Positions 30,898 through 42,147 of a stretch of DNA of 64,000 bases are shown in pieces. The stretch's first letter is position 1. Each line of letters begins with the position of its first letter. The position numbers and the translations under genes were made by a program. Source of the DNA: Endothia cerciana (Eukaryota; Ascomycota; Sordariomycetes; Diaporthales; Cryphonectriaceae); assembly GCA_026119935.1 (NCBI GenBank), contig JALRMH010000041.1:1-64000 (forward strand). The letters are read 5' to 3'. The notes under the pieces were generated by a model. The model was not told where the DNA came from. It was given only the letters and a program-made list of their open reading frames with translations, and did not search any database.

Positions 30898-32189
30898 GTT
30901 GAGCAGGGCTGTGTCGCGGTGGAAAGACAGGGAAGGACTGAAACGGAGGGGGGGGGGGGCGGCCTTGAGAACAAGTCGCAGATCCGATTCCTGCCCACAA
31001 TCTCCGATGGCGTTCAGTGTATAGGGTGTCAACACCCAGGCGCGAGCACGACTAGGCGGGCGGGGACGACGCCGGTGAAGGGGACACGCCCGTGGAACGA
31101 GCATAAGGGACTCCGCGACACCCGTGTCGCGGAGGGCCCACTGTGAAATCTATGGTCTCTTACGGGCGCGGCCGTTGGGGGGGGGGGTATCGGGAGAGGG
31201 CGGGCCTGGTACGGCACACTCTTTCTCCTTTGCATCTTGACGGCGTTGGTCTGCTTTTTATCCCCCTTCTTTCTTCCGGGCCCGGGCTGGATGGACATCT
31301 CCCCTTTTTTTTTCTTCTTTCTCTTTTCTTTCTTTCCTTCTTGGTTTCCAGACTCTCCATGTACCAATGATAACGGGGGAAGGGGAAAGGAACAAAAAAT
31401 CTAGATGGCGGATGTCGTGCGTACTGTACCAGAAGAGAGATGGAGAGGGAGAGAGAATCGTTCATTTCCAAACCTATAAATCGCGAACTTGGAATATTCA
31501 TCAATTCTGTCCCGTCTTGTTCCCCTTCCCTGACGGGCTGGCAATCTCCCGGATATCCCCCCCCCCCCACTCCCCATCAGAACGGAAACAGGGACAGTAG
31601 CCATAAACTGCTACGATAACCCTGATCCAAAAGAAAAAAAAAAAAAAAGGAAAAAAAAAAAAAAAGGGATTCTCCCCCTTGGCCCACTGGTTTTCCGTCG
31701 CCCGCCCACAACCCCCCCCCCCCCCCCAAACCCGGCCCCCATATCCCAACACGCCCTTTCTTTCCGCTTGATGTTTCATGATGATTATATATGTCCCATG
31801 GTATGCATGTGTAGAAGAAGAAGAAAAGAGGGATGAACAGCCAAGAGTCCCGAGGGGTGATCACGGGCTTTTTGACGTGTAACAAACACACACCAGGCTC
31901 ATATGCCATAAGAACGCACACGCACACGCACACGCACACGCACACACACACACACACACACACAAACACAAACACAAACACACGAAAAGACACAGTTCCC
32001 TCCCAGCCCACAAGACATAAAACCGAGATAGAGAGCTTGCTGATGATGATGATCGTCGTAAAGGCCCCGCCGCCCGTCCGTCCGCCCGTCCGTCGCGAGG
32101 GCCGGCCTTATCCGGCCCCTTCCCTCTGCGCCACTTTATATACCTGCTCCATCCCCAATGGAGAGGGGGGGGAAACTCCTTCCTCATCC
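30898..32189. other. Intergenic region between convergent genes
   Basis: About 1.3 kb of 3' flanking DNA with G runs (30948, 31177), two A runs separated by GG (31634-31665), C runs (31559, 31711-31727), and a complex CA repeat (31914-31983). No gene is supported. Confidence 0.6.
31914..31983. repeat. Complex (CACACG)n(CA)n(CACAAA)n microsatellite
   Basis: Three successive CA-based motifs, CACACG units, pure CA, then CACAAA units, in the spacer between the convergent helicase and transcription-factor genes. Confidence 0.9.
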
Positions 32190-35100
32190 TCACAGGGCCC
32201 CGTTGGAACCGCCCATGCCCCCACCGCCGCCCTGCTGCCCGCCAAAGAAGAACCCGTCGAACAGGTCGTATTGCTGCCCGTCACTAAAGTCGTGATGTAA
32301 GCCCTCCCAGCCCAGCCCGAAGCCGAGGTCCACGTTCCCGGCCTCGTCGATGATGCCCCCGCCGGACCCGTTCATCCCCCCGCCCGCGCCGTCGAGGAAG
32401 CCCATCGCGGACAGGTCGCCGAAGCTCATGGGCGGCCCCGGCCCCCCGGCGCCCGACGAGAACACGCCCGACTGCTGCGACGCCTGCGACGCCTGCGACG
32501 CCTGCGACGCCGCCGCGAGGTACGCCGCCATGGTCTGTGCCGCCGTCGAGACGGGCGGGAGCTGGGAGGCGGAGGACCCGCGGTTCAGGCCCACGGCCGG
32601 GGACGGCAGGAGCGACGGGTCTATCGCGGACGTCTCGGGGCTGCCGCCGCTGCCGCCGCCCGCCACGGACGCGTCCGGCGCGCTGGCGTTGCTACGCGAT
32701 GGGGCCGGCACGTTGCGCATCATCGAGAACCCGTCCTGCTCGGCCTTGAGGTTGGGGAGGGAGTTCATGCGGTAGGGGCCGGGGCCGGGCTGGATCGGCG
32801 GCAGCTGGGAGCCTGGCGATGTGCTAGCGTAGGTATCGTTGATACCTGGCAGCCCCTGCTGTTGCTGCTGCTGCCGCGGCGACGGCCTCTGGTTGGAGGA
32901 GTGGTGGTGGTGGTGATGGTGGTGGTGTTGTTGTTGTTGTTGCTGTTGTTGTTGTTGTTGTTGTTGTTGTTGTGGGCGGTGGCCCCTGCTGGACGCGCTG
33001 TCGCTTCGCTGCGCCCAGTCGTGATGTTCGGATATGCTGCCCCTGGACCTGGGCGGTAGGACCTGGCCGAAGCCGCCCGTCGAGTTGGCCATCCGGATCG
33101 TCGCCTTGGCCGTCCGGTCGATGGCATCCCGACATGCCTCGGCCGGCGGGCACTTCTCGCTGAGGTCCCCAAAGACGGACGTGGCGGCGAGCACGGTGAA
33201 GTCGACCTCATCCATGGTCTGCAAATGCCGGTTAGTGGGGAAGAGCGTGGTCAAGCCAGAACGCAGCTCGTCTCGGGGTGGGGGTGGGTAGGTGTGTGTG
33301 GATGTGGACTCACGAGACGGCTCCGCACGATCGGGGAGTGCCAGATGGCGTACAGATACGAGATGCCCGCCATGAAGATGTGATGGGTCGCCAGGTAGGT
33401 ATAGTTGAGCACGCCCGCTAGGTGCAGCTGCCTGTACAGCCGCATGATCTTCTGTCCGGCCTCGGCCACCTTGAGGTACACCCTGTCCTCGTCCTCGCGC
33501 AGCTCGGTGCTGGGCAGGCTTGGGCTGTTGATGTCCATGGACGTGTTGTACTCCCCCTCGAACATGGCGGGCACGCTGAGGCTCTGCCGGTAGAGCATGA
33601 CGATGGCCTGCCAGTAGTTGAGGTCGAGGAACTCGGTGGAGAAGCCCACGCCCGTGTGCTGCTTCGTGGGGGCCGTCATCTTCCACTCGTACAGCCTCTT
33701 GTCGATGTTGATCCGCCACGCCCGGAAGGACTCGAACCTGGAGAGGAACGGCGACGGCAGGCTCGTGTGCATGTAGGGGTTCTTGACGTTCTGGCCGGAG
33801 GCCCTCGCGCCCTGGGCCTGCTGGTACTGCAGGACCTGGAGGATCTCCGACTGCAGGAGCCGCAGGCGGAAGTAGTGGTGGGCGACGAGCTTGGACGTGG
33901 GCTGGCCGACCATGTCGGGAGGCGGCTCCTGGAACCCCTCGGGCGTGATCAGCACGTCCTCCAGCACGGACGGGAACTCGGTCGTGATGACCTGGTCCGA
34001 GATGCCGAAGGGCCGGCCGACGCAGATGCTCACGAGCCGGTCGAACGAGTAGGTGGACCACCACAGCCGCCTCCTGAGGTCCCGGACGAACTCCCTCCTC
34101 CCCCGCTCCCGCTCCCGCAGCTGCAGCTCGGCCTGGGGGCCCGACAGGTCCTTCAGGCCCGCGTCCAGGTCCTTGCCGTCCTCGTAGTGGAGGCCGAGGT
34201 CGACGGCCAGCCTCACGGCGACGCCGACGATGTACCAGAGGCCCGGCGGGACGGGGCGCAGCAGGGCAAAGTTAGCCAGGAGGAGGACGGCCTGCAGCTC
34301 CTCCAGCCCGCCGCCGCTGTTGTTCAGGCAGGCCTCGAGGTGGACGATGGCGCTGGCGTGGTACTCCTCGGGCTGGGCCTGCTTGGAGGACATCCTGCCC
34401 TCGCCGGGCTTGGCGGCGCTGTTCGGGGTCTCGGACTTGGTGGTGGCGCCCATGATGATGCCGCTCCCGATGGCGAAGACCATGTTCAGCATGTACAGCT
34501 CCTTGGGGCCGCGCTGCGGGCTGACCGGGTCGTAGGCCTGCTCGAACATCCTGTTGAACTCGACCCTGTGCAGGATGGGGATCTGGGGGTTCGCGTGCTC
34601 GAAGTACAGGCCGACCAGGGCGGTGCCGACGTCCCTGTCGGGGAACCTGGCGGGGTGGATGTTGGGCTTGGTGTGCAGGCCGAAGAAGGAGTCCCGCATG
34701 GTGGTCCCGCCGGCGCCGCCGGCGCCGGGGTTGCCGGGAGCGAGGGGATTGGACGGCCGCACGCCGGCCTTGTCCGAGGTGGACTTGTTCTCGCTGACGG
34801 ACGACTGCACGGCGGCGAAGACGACCCTGGCGAACGAGACGCCGGAGGTGGAGCCGAGGTAGCGCGGGTTGGCGGTGCCCTCCTTGTCCTGCGTGAGATC
34901 CGACCTGGACGCCAGGCTCTGCAGCTTGGCCTCGTCGCCGCGCTCGCTGGCGCTGGTGCCGGCGGCGGTGGTGCCGTCCAGGATGTCGGACTGGGCAGAC
35001 GGGGGCGCGGCGGGGGCCTCGGTGGGCGACCTCACGGAGATGGAGTCGGCGCTGGTGCGCGAGGAGGGCCCCAGGTTGTCGGCCGGGGGAAAGGGGATGT

Positions 35101-35221
35101 TGCTCGCGCGCAGCAGGGCCTCGAGCTGCTCGATCCTGTTCTCGAGGTAGAAGACGTAGCTGTTTTGTCCCGAACCCGGTCAGCATACCATCATGTACAC
35201 GTACCACAGCGACCTTCCTCC

Positions 35222-35253
<32 letters not shown>

Positions 35254-35750
35254 CATATATCATGATCTGGGGGGTATTTGGATAGGAAGGGAGGTGGGGC
35301 GGGCACAGCACAAGCTTACCTGCGCGGTATCTCCTTCTTTGTGATGGGGTCGTAGCCGACGCAGGCGACGTTGGCCTTCTCGCAGCTCGCGCAGCTCGGC
35401 AGCTTCTGGTCACACCTGTTCTTCCTCAGGCGGCACCTGTTGCAGGCGCTGACGTTGCGGAAGCTGCTGCTCTGGCCGACCCTCGCCGCGGCCGCCGATG
35501 ATGACGACGATGACGCTCCTCCTCCTCCTCCTCCTCCTCCTCCTCCTCCTCCTGCTCCTCCTCCTCCTCCTTCCGCCCCGCCGCCTCCTGTCGAGGTGGT
35601 GGGGTTCGCGACGGGGTCCAGCTGCTGGTCGCTGGTGGCGGGGGAGTGGCCCGCGGTGGCAGGGTGGCCGGGCGAGTCCTTGTCCGGGGAGGAGGCCCGG
35701 TGCCGCTTAGCCGGGTACATCTGCGGGGAGGGCGGCGAGTGCGCCGGCAT
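32190..35750 (-). CDS. Zn(II)2Cys6 fungal-specific transcription factor with PPR1-type linker
   Basis: Minus-strand exons are 35750-35320, 35159-33314 and 33218-32190 (1101 aa). The binuclear zinc cluster has a perfect CX2CX6CX6CX2CX6C arrangement (Cys 103, 106, 113, 120, 123, 130) within ACNRCRLRKNRCDQKLPSC. A linker and short coiled coil follow, IPRSYVFYLENRIEQLEALL, joined exactly across intron 1 and resembling the PPR1/UaY type that binds spaced CGG half-sites. The Fungal_trans regulatory domain (PF04082) spans roughly residues 290-700, including HANPQIPILHRVEFNRMFEQ and RRRLWWSTYSFDRLVSICVG. The C-terminus is Q-, H-, S- and G-rich and ends with an acidic/aromatic patch (DLGFGLGW, QQYDLFDGFFFGG), a probable activation domain. 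A 20-residue polyglycine precedes the zinc cluster. The start could be Met 1 or Met 11. The regulated pathway cannot be read from sequence. Introns 1 and 2 start GTAAGC and GTGAGT. Confidence 0.9.
32912..32974 (-). repeat. Triplet arrays encoding polyglutamine and polyhistidine
   Basis: CAA/CAG and CAC/CAT codon runs in the last exon of the Zn(II)2Cys6 gene give about 15 Gln followed by about 9 His. A further Gln run lies just downstream (about 32855-32875). Confidence 0.9.
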
Positions 35751-35760
35751 CGTCGGTCTG

Positions 35761-35801
<41 letters not shown>
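35761..35801. repeat. (TC)n microsatellite immediately upstream of the transcription factor ATG
   Basis: A near-perfect TC run begins 11 bases from the proposed start codon at 35750, so it is very likely in the 5' UTR (as GA in the transcript). If translation began further upstream it would encode a Glu-Arg repeat, which is why I prefer the downstream ATG. Confidence 0.9.
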
Positions 35802-35802
<1 letters not shown>

Positions 35803-37492
35803 TGCCCGGACCGGTCTGGGACGGCAGATGGGAAACGAGGACGGCGGCGGTTCGGTTCCCCTGCGCGCGGTCGGTTTGGGTAAAAGACCCGGCCGGGGGG
35901 GTGTGGTATCAGGTGGGGGGTGTGGTGGGGGGCTGGTCGGCTTTGTTGGGGAGGTGATGTATGCTGTAAGTAGACGCCTCGGCACAAGGCGGCCTATGTG
36001 TATAGGGCGCTGGACCGGATAGAGAAACCTCCTCTTGCACCCTCGTCTCTTCTCTTCTCCTTCAGACACGTGCGTACGCCAGCCTGGGCATGGGCCTGAA
36101 ACCTCGATCCGGGCCTCGACCTCGGCCTCGACCTCGTGGCGGCGGCGGCGGCGGCGGCGGAGGCGGCGGCGGCGACTGTGACCGCGACGGCCCACGGCCG
36201 GGGATCTGGAGCGTTACGTAATTCGGATAAGCTGAGGTCGTCTGTGTTGGGCTCGGCACCGCAGATCTGGGGCCGGCGGCTCGTCTGGTCTGGCCTCGTC
36301 TGGCCTCGTCTCGTGTCCTCTCGTCCGCAGGGTATAGGTGTGTGTGTGTGTGTGTGGGGGGGGGTGTGTGTGTGTATGTTCGAAGGTAGACAGACAGACC
36401 ATGCGCTACCCGTCCTTTAGAAAGACTGCATCCCCGGTCGGCGGGTGTTGTTGAGTGTTGTCGTTGTTGCTGCTGCGGTTGCGTGGTGGCTGGCCTCTGC
36501 TGCGATGCGATTGCTGAGGCGAGGAAATTCCCATTATCTCCTCTCTTATCCGCGATATCGAATTCGATAAACCAGCTCGGCAGGGCCCACCGCAGCTCCC
36601 CTCCTTCCCTTTGGTCCCTTGATCCCAGCACACACTTTTTTTTTTTTAATTTTTTTTAATTTTTTTTAAATCTTTATCGTATTTACTTTTTCCCTCCCAG
36701 GGACGGCTGGGCGAGCTCAGTTCAGCTCAGTTCGGGCCTGATTCCTTTCATCTCTCTCTCTCATTCATTTACCATATATTATTTTTAATATCGTATACGG
36801 GGGCTGGGAAGAAGCTGTACGGTCGACGATGGCTGGGGAGGAAGGGGTCGAGGTTGGTCGCTGGTCGCCAGGCCTGAAGGAAAGGAGATAAAGAAAGGAA
36901 AAAAGAAGGGCCACTGGGGATCGGTGCAGGCAGGCGTACCCAGCAGGCCCATCCAGGTTGCGTGCAGTGCGGGCCTGGGCCTGACGGAGAGGGCAACAGG
37001 TGTTGCACACACGCTCTCATCAGTGGCTGCGCAGGACGACTCGCCTCGCCTCGCCTCGCCTCCTATGACGGCGCCGAGCCTTCAGGGCACCAGGACGTCC
37101 TCCTACCATGGGATATCTCCTGCGGGCCCCCTCATGTCCTACCGATGATGCGATATGTAATTATCTATTCCCCTCCGCGGCCTGACGACGCTGCTCCTGT
37201 GGCAGGCAAGATCTCTCCTCCATCCGTGTGCATCCGAGGGAAAACACCACCGGCCATAGCAGCCAGCCCTCTACAGACCTTCTTTCTCTCTCCCTCCCTC
37301 CCTCTCCCTTTCTGCCGCTCCCCGCGTCTGTAATAAGAGCGAGCCATCACAAATCAGCAGTCGCCGCCCCAAGAATAGGCACACTCTCAGCCCTATGTTA
37401 TTACCACTGTGGATATGTGTGTGTGAACTTTGAGTTGAGAAGAGGAGGAAGAAGAAGAAGAAGAAGAAGAAGAAGACGAAGTAGAAGAAGGA

Positions 37493-37529
<37 letters not shown>

Positions 37530-37948
37530 GCATTCCCGAAGCCGGAGGAGGGGGGTGTCTTATTAGCACGGAGAGATGAGCTACGGGGTCTTCCTCAAGC
37601 CACACAACTCCCCCCCTTTCTTCGTTCCCCTACCCAGAGACCTCTTAATAAGGGTCCTCCCTCGGAATTTGCTTTTGAAGCCTCGCTTATCAAGATCTCG
37701 CCCAAGATGTCTGCGCGGGTACCACCTTGCAGCCCTGCAAAAATACCATAGTACCTCGTGTAGCCGTATGTACATGCGGACCAACTTCGTGACGGACATT
37801 TTCCAACTATCCGCGCAAAAGAAAAGAAACCCCCCCCCCCCAAAAAAAAAAACCCGTAGGCGTGTCTCACCCTGTCTCTTTCTCTGTACCACCCTCACCA
37901 CCTAGGCTCGCCGCCGCCGCCGCCGCCCGACTGTCCAGAAAGAAAGAA

Positions 37949-37987
<39 letters not shown>

Positions 37988-38315
37988 GGACGGGCCTACC
38001 GAGCAGTATCGACAGGTCCAACCATGCTCTAAGAGCCCTACACTCATTGCTCAGCCCCCCTCCCCCCGGTGCCAGGACTCTCCCTCCTCCACCCGGGCAG
38101 TCCACCTCCAGCCAGCACACATGAGGCTCGTCACGACCGGCCATGTCCTCTTGACACGAGACGGGAATTCCCCTGGACGGGGGCAGCCAGGGAGGATCCG
38201 GGTAGCGGCGTCCTCGTACTTCAGCCCGCGGGCGGTAGAGGAGGGCACCCCCGGGGAAGGGGGGGGTTAGTGGAGGCGTGATTCCTCACCGGCGTGGATC
38301 TTGATCCCCCCTACA

Positions 38316-38395
38316 ATGTATGTACATATATACATATACATACGTATGTATGTACACATATGTATGTATGTACATATGTATATGTATACATAGGC
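38316..38395. repeat. Palindromic TGTA/TACA-rich block
   Basis: Alternating ATGTATGTACATA-type units form extensive inverted complementarity over about 80 bp and could fold as a hairpin or cruciform. It lies in the gene-free stretch upstream of the transcription factor. Confidence 0.75.
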
Positions 38396-40071
38396 ATGGA
38401 AAGGGAAAAGGAAACGTCGGGTCATCTCCCACTCACCCCCAGGCCGCCCTGTGAGACAGCCCGGGACGATGTTGGCTGGCTGGCTGGCTTCCTCGCTCGC
38501 TGGCTTGGTTGGGCTGCCTCCCCCTCCCCACCGTATACAGTATATCCCGGGCCCAGGGCACCTGCCAAGAAAAGGGCCCATCAGGCATCGAGGTGTCGTG
38601 TCGATCAGGTCACCCGCGCGCCGCCCCACGACACAAACTTCTTGTCTTTCCCTTACCGCTCCTCCCTCTCCCCTTAGATGTGGACCAATAAGCCGATAGG
38701 TTTTGCTCATATCCGTGCCGCCGCCCTATTTCCGGGGTCGGTGAGAGAAGGAGGTGGACGAGGAAGAGGAGGAGGAGGAGGAGGAGGAGGAAAAGCATGT
38801 CGGCGGGAACTCATCTCAGAGGTTAGGTGGGTTGTGGCTGTTGGTTGGGCTTTCACGAAGGCAGGGTACGTAAGTAGGGTAGCGGGCGGGATACAGAGAT
38901 AGAGAGAGAGAATCTTGGTTCCTGGAGCTACTTGATTTTTTTTGTCTCTGATTTGATTCGGCATGCTTAAGCTTGCTTGGGCGTTTCCTCCACGAGGGGC
39001 CCCTGGTATCATAATTGGATGTTTCCATGGGGGGAAATCCTAAAACAGGGAGAAGAGAAAGAAAGGGAAATAAAAACCAAAAGAGGATACATGCAGACTG
39101 AAAATACCTGATTTGGGAAAAGGACACAGAGCATGATCGGAAGGATGAAGATGAGACCTGTCATATCCAATGCATCCGAGAGAGGAAAGAAAGGAAGAAA
39201 AAAAAAAAAAAGGGGGAAGAGGAAAAAGAGGAAATCCCTATCTGCTGCTGTTCGCCCGTGTTGGCCCCAGGAAAAGGAAACCCCCTTGTAGAAAAGTCCC
39301 CATTGTCCCATTTCCCGTTACCCGCCTATCCCCTCCGGTCGTTGAGATGGCGCCATGCTGAAAGGAGAACCCCCCAAAAATGTAAGAAAAATAAAAGACA
39401 ATAGTACACGTCCCGAGGGAAGGGAGTGGCAAAAACTCCGTCCGAGACAGGATCGTCAAGTCTTCCCAATGGATTCTTCTTTTTTTTATTTCCCCTCCCC
39501 ACCCTTTCCCATCCCGTGCCCCTTAGTTTCCCTGTTACCCAAAATCCACCCCTTTGATAAAAACCCCTTAGAAGAAAGAAAATAAGGAAGAAGAAAGAAA
39601 AAAAAAAGTTCCCGGTCCTCGTGTGTTCGGCGACGTGCTGGAGAGATTATTGCGGCCCTGAGGTCCCTCAGGCGGGCGGCGGCGTCGTCGGTAAGGCTAG
39701 GTCGGCTTGGAATAAAAGCAAATCCAAGATATCGGGAAGTGAACCCGTGACAAGACCATCTTTGTTGCACCATGCTCCAGATCCCACCCAAGGCAAAAGT
39801 AAGAGAAGAGGGGAAAAATAGAGCGCCGAAGGGCCCCCGTGTAGAGAGGCTGATGAGAGGGCCGGGACCTCAGGTCGAGAACTCCGAAATAGGGGGGGCG
39901 TCCCTGATCGAGAGAGAGAGCGAGAGAACTCGTGGTGCCGGGGGAAGAAAGAAGAAGAAAAAAAAAAAAAAAAAGGTTAGGAAATTCGTGAGTCAGCATT
40001 AGTCCGGAGGATGTCCTCCCCCGTTGTTTTGTCGTTCGTCCCCTGATCGTTCTCGGCTCGCCACGCGGCGC

Positions 40072-42147
40072 TCACAGCTCCACCTGGCTCGCCCTGCGCA
40101 CGATGTCGATGGAGACCCGGCCGGGCACCATCTCGGGCTGCAGCTCGCTCGCGGCGGCCACGGCCGCCGCCTCGGTCGCGGCCTCCTCGTCCTCGTCGAC
40201 CTTCTCGTCCATGCGGCCCTTGGGCTCCGTGAGCTGGAAGCTGACGAACGCCCCCGCGATGGTCACGAACCCGTTGCACCACCAGGCCAGCCCGCAGTAC
40301 CCGGTGGACAGGCCGAGCGCGTACAGGAACCCGGAGATGGTCGGCCCGAAGGCGCGGCAGAGGCTGGCCGTCGAGGCCGCGACGCCGTTGATGGTGCCCA
40401 GGGTCTGCAGGCTCGGCGCCGAGTTGGTCAGGAGGATCGCGTTGCTGGGGTACGCCATGGACGAGAAGGTGCAGCGCCAGATCACCGCGGCGTACACGCC
40501 GACGAGGCGGACGTTCTCCGGGAGGAGGACCAGGTATGGCGTGATGAAGTAGAGGACGAAGTAGAACGCGGCAAGGATGCGGAAAAGGTTCAGGGTCCCG
40601 AGGCGTGAGACCACGAAAGGGAAGAGGATCACGGTTGCGAAGAGTTGGTAGATGCCCTGGACCGACAGGATCAAGCCGATGGTCTTCTGGTCAAAGTTGA
40701 AACCGTCCACGAATTTGAAGGGGAGCTCTACCGGGTGTGTTTCCTTGACCGATGGCGAGCTGAGGAACACGGGGAACAGCTGATCGAATGTCATGGTGTG
40801 GCTTAAAAGAAGAAATGGTCAGCGGGGGCCAGCTCCATGTGATCAAGTTCTCCAGATTTTACGCACAAGGCCAGGATGCCGTATGAAACAATGTTCATCA
40901 TGACGGGCTTCGTGAAAACTGCCTTGGGGGACATCTGTGCCTTCTCCTCGGCCACGGCTCGTAGTCGGTTGTTCGCGGCCGGCGCCTCCGCATCGGTCGC
41001 TGGTGTCGATGTGGCCTGGAGCGGGTTGTCGTTCGTCTGGTAGCTTGGGGGGTGCTCGGCATGGTGCATGAGAGAGACAGTCTCGGAGGCATGGCGCTTG
41101 TCCGGCTCTCCACGGCGCGAAAGGCGCCGGATGATGCTCTCGCCCAGCGCCAGGCCTGGGTCGTGTCGGTCCTTCTTGTCGGCATGCGTCTCCTCGAGAA
41201 ATAGGATGCCCACGACGACTCCGAATACACACGTCGCCGCGCTGAAGAGGTTAGGCAGGAGGTAGGGGTACTTGGCCCAAACCGTGTCCGCGGGGAACAA
41301 GCTTGGCATGTTCCTGCAGGGCCTTGCAAGGTTTCCGCCAATGATTGGTCCCACAATGGACCCGAGACACCAGACAAGCGGCATGATGGTGTAGGCACGA
41401 GCTGCTCAGAATTAGCCTCTCTTCCTCATTGCCGTAGTCTAGGCACGGCCTCCCCAGCCTGGAACTTACGCTGGTGCTCCTTCACAGTGACAAGCTCGGC
41501 CACGGTGGTCTGCAGGACGCCAATGTTCCTGTCGAAAGCGAGTCAGTCTTCTCCGCAGCGCTATAGACTTGAGAATCCGTGTGTGCTTACCCGTTCAGGA
41601 GACCGCCGAGCGCCCGCGCGATGAGCGCAACCCAGATGTTGGGGGCAAAGCCGAAGACCAAGACGCTCAGAGCTGTTCCGGCCAGACCGGTCAACAGGAC
41701 GGGCTTGCGGCCGATCTTGTCGCTCAGCCGCCCCCACAGCATCCCCGTCGCAAATTCCGCAAAGGTGAAGGCGGACGTCACCATCCCCGCGTAGAAGGAG
41801 ATGTCGTTTTCGGGGATGCCAAAATCGCCTACCATATAGTATATGTAGGGGAATATCGACATGAAAGCTATGGGCTCACATATCCGGCAGAGAGCTGTGT
41901 GTGTGTGTGTGTGTGTGTGTCAGCAACTACCCTGTCGGACATAGGAAGGAGACGGAGCCTTCTCATATATTCGAGAGGCTGGCCTGGGTGGGAAGGGAAC
42001 AACAAGGCCCCCGGGGGGGGGGTGTGAAGGGGTGAAGGGCGGAAGGGGGAAAGGGGGGAAAGAAGACATACACAGGACAAGCATCTGTCTGGCAGGAAAA
42101 GAGGGCTTGGGCTTCATAGCCCTGGTAGCTGGAGTGAATCGTCGCAT
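40072..42147 (-). CDS. MFS transporter, DHA1/ZIFL-like (YCR023C group)
   Basis: Five exons on the minus strand: 42147-42072, 41894-41591, 41528-41470, 41401-40867 and 40801-40072 (567 aa). The protein has 12 predicted membrane segments and reads continuously across all junctions: QMLVL-SLCRICEPIAFMSIFP, GGLLNG-NIGVLQTTVAEL, VKEHQ-PRAYTIMPLVWCLGS, and YGILA-FHTMTFDQLFPVFLS. MFS motif A appears as GRLSDKIGRKP between segments 2 and 3. SLCRICEPIAFMSIFPY and HQPRAYTIMP are diagnostic of the fungal group related to plant ZIFL transporters and yeast YCR023C. A charged loop of about 90 residues joins the two halves, and the tail is acidic. Substrate unknown; metal or drug export is possible from family membership. 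Donors are GTATGT, GTAAGC, GTAAGT and GTGCGT. The first intron contains a TG microsatellite. Confidence 0.92.

Larger units (their letters stand above)
35751..40071. other. 4.3-kb gene-free upstream region of the transcription factor
   Basis: I find no supportable gene. The first part is the leader and promoter of the Zn(II)2Cys6 gene, beginning with a TC run at 35761-35801. It also holds GGC triplets (36134-36170), GT tracts (36341-36374), an AT-rich T-run block (36636-36680), GAA triplets (37441-37492) next to a 28-base A run (37498-37525), an AG run (37951-37986), a TACCATAGTAC match (37744-37754), a palindromic TA/TGTA block (38316-38395), GGA triplets (38758-38790) and several A-rich stretches to 39975. 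The long regulatory-looking interval fits a tightly controlled regulator gene, but that is inference. Confidence 0.55.

Noticed and set aside
13400..31000. A functional gene cluster linking the translation and quality-control genes
   Set aside because: Genes are on both strands with independent promoters and are common housekeeping genes; proximity alone does not support co-regulation.
31860..32000. CRISPR-like or direct repeat array suspicion
   Set aside because: It is a CA-based microsatellite without spacers; the genome is eukaryotic.
33422..35344. 640-codon plus-strand open frame antisense to the transcription factor
   Set aside because: It is the mirror of GC-biased third positions in the real minus-strand exons, composed mainly of G, A, V, D, E and R with no domain. 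The minus strand has a perfect zinc cluster and family motifs.
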